This document shows, one piece after another, positions 63,371 through 64,000 of a DNA stretch of 64,000 nucleotides. Location of the stretch: the NCBI GenBank assembly GCA_023053545.1, contig JAKZAN010000002.1, positions 4,200,375 to 4,264,374 of the forward strand, given 5' to 3'. Each line of letters opens with the position of its first letter. The first letter of the stretch is position 1. The stretch comes from Lepidurus packardi (taxonomy: Eukaryota; Arthropoda; Branchiopoda; Notostraca; Triopsidae). A model generated the notes under the pieces. It was not told where the DNA came from, did no database searches, and saw only the letters and a program-made list of their open reading frames with translations. Position numbers and translations under genes: made by a program.

Positions 63371-63959
63371 ATGAAGATATCCTGCAGCATTCCATTGCTG
63401 CTGCTCGTCGCATTCGTGGCGACAAACGGTAAATAATTATCTAAATTCTTAACCTTGACCTTTAGTTTCTCTTTTATTAAATGCATCATTTCTACTTGGA
63501 ATGGTGACGCATCATAAACTCGTAATCGATGGATGACATAGTACTAGGTAATCATTTAATAAAGAAACAAAAACTACATTCAAATCAGCTAATTCTTCTC
63601 TACTACGTAGAGGTTCATGAAAATTAATTTGTCTAATTTGTGTCATGTTGCCTCATTTGCTTAATGTGCTTAATATGTTGTGCATTTGGATGCAGAAGTT
63701 TCCGCTTTGCGCCTGAAAGCCAGCGATTCTTGCGAAGCGAAATGCGGTAATACAGTGGACCCTACTGCAGTTTGCCAATGCAATGCGTCCTGTGAAAACT
63801 ACGGAGACTGTTGTGCCGATTTTGACGCTCTTTGCGGTTCGCAATGCGCTGAACGTTGCGGCTCTGCGTACGATCCTCTCTGGGCGTGCCAATGTAACTC
63901 GGAATGTGCTGCCCACGGCAATTGCTGCGCGGATTCCGAAACATGCGGGGGATCAGGGG
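63371..63959 (+). CDS. Secreted protein with two somatomedin-B domains (5' part; runs off the window)
   Basis: Exon 1 (63371-63428) encodes a signal peptide, MKISCSIPLLLLVAFVATNG. Exon 2 (63696-63959) joins in phase and encodes two Cys-rich somatomedin-B domains. The first has CEAKCG, CQCNASCENYGDCC and then C after DFDAL. The second has CAERCG, CQCNSECAAHGNCC and C after DSET. Each has the eight-Cys spacing of the family, so both should form disulphide knots. A donor GTAGGA follows at 63960 and the rest lies outside. Two such domains after a signal peptide are found in EndoU/PP11-type poly(U)-specific endoribonucleases, which is my best guess for the missing part. Other extracellular somatomedin-B proteins remain possible. 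A 267-bp intron separates the exons. Confidence 0.88.
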
Positions 63960-64000
63960 GTAGGACAAACTTTAATAAAAGTTGTAATGCTGAAAAAGCC

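Overview
This is an invertebrate animal genome window with GT-AG introns, mostly 60-120 bp but several kilobases long in one gene. The conserved proteins (actin-related protein 2, an intron-bearing histone H2A, LIN52, ATG2) look arthropod-like. A crustacean or another pancrustacean is my best inference, but I cannot name the species. Nothing bacterial or viral was recognised.

Layout. 1-3.7 kb: no identified gene, but a run of exon-like open stretches on + that do not join in one frame, plus a fragment of a dispersed repeat. 3.7-19.9 kb (+): a Munc13-4/BAIAP3-type gene (unc-13-4B) of 25 coding exons, with giant 5' introns and a compact 3' half. 21.0-22.3 kb (-): FBXO28, whose stop codon lies in a 100-bp direct repeat. 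23.27 kb: a tRNA-derived relic. 23.9-33.0 kb (-): ATG2. 33.6-37.0 kb (-): TTLL5. 37.7-38.5 kb (-): an H2A.X-like histone gene with an intron in its eighth codon. 38.7-41.4 kb (-): ESF1. 41.85-42.4 kb (+): LIN52. 42.9-57.1 kb (-): HECTD1, with a tRNA-Ser gene and a decayed pogo-like transposase fragment in its introns. 58.9-60.3 kb (-): UBR7. 60.8-62.7 kb (+): ARP2. 63.4 kb to the end (+): the 5' part of a secreted protein with two somatomedin-B domains, perhaps an EndoU-type nuclease.

Most genes are housekeeping or cell-biological: vesicle priming (unc-13-4B), autophagy lipid transfer (ATG2), tubulin glutamylation (TTLL5), nucleolar rRNA processing (ESF1), cell-cycle transcription (LIN52), ubiquitin ligation (FBXO28, HECTD1, UBR7), chromatin (H2A.X) and actin branching (ARP2). 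They form no single pathway. Two pairs are divergent from intergenic regions of about 0.4 kb: ESF1/LIN52 and UBR7/ARP2. Both regions, and the H2A.X upstream region, carry E2F-like sites. That is the most coherent regulatory theme visible here.

I found no convincing new biological system. The items most worth a second look are the unidentified exon-like run near the left end, the HECTD1 region lacking a segment found in vertebrates, the LC3-interacting motif conserved in ATG2, and the transposon relic with paired hairpins in a HECTD1 intron.
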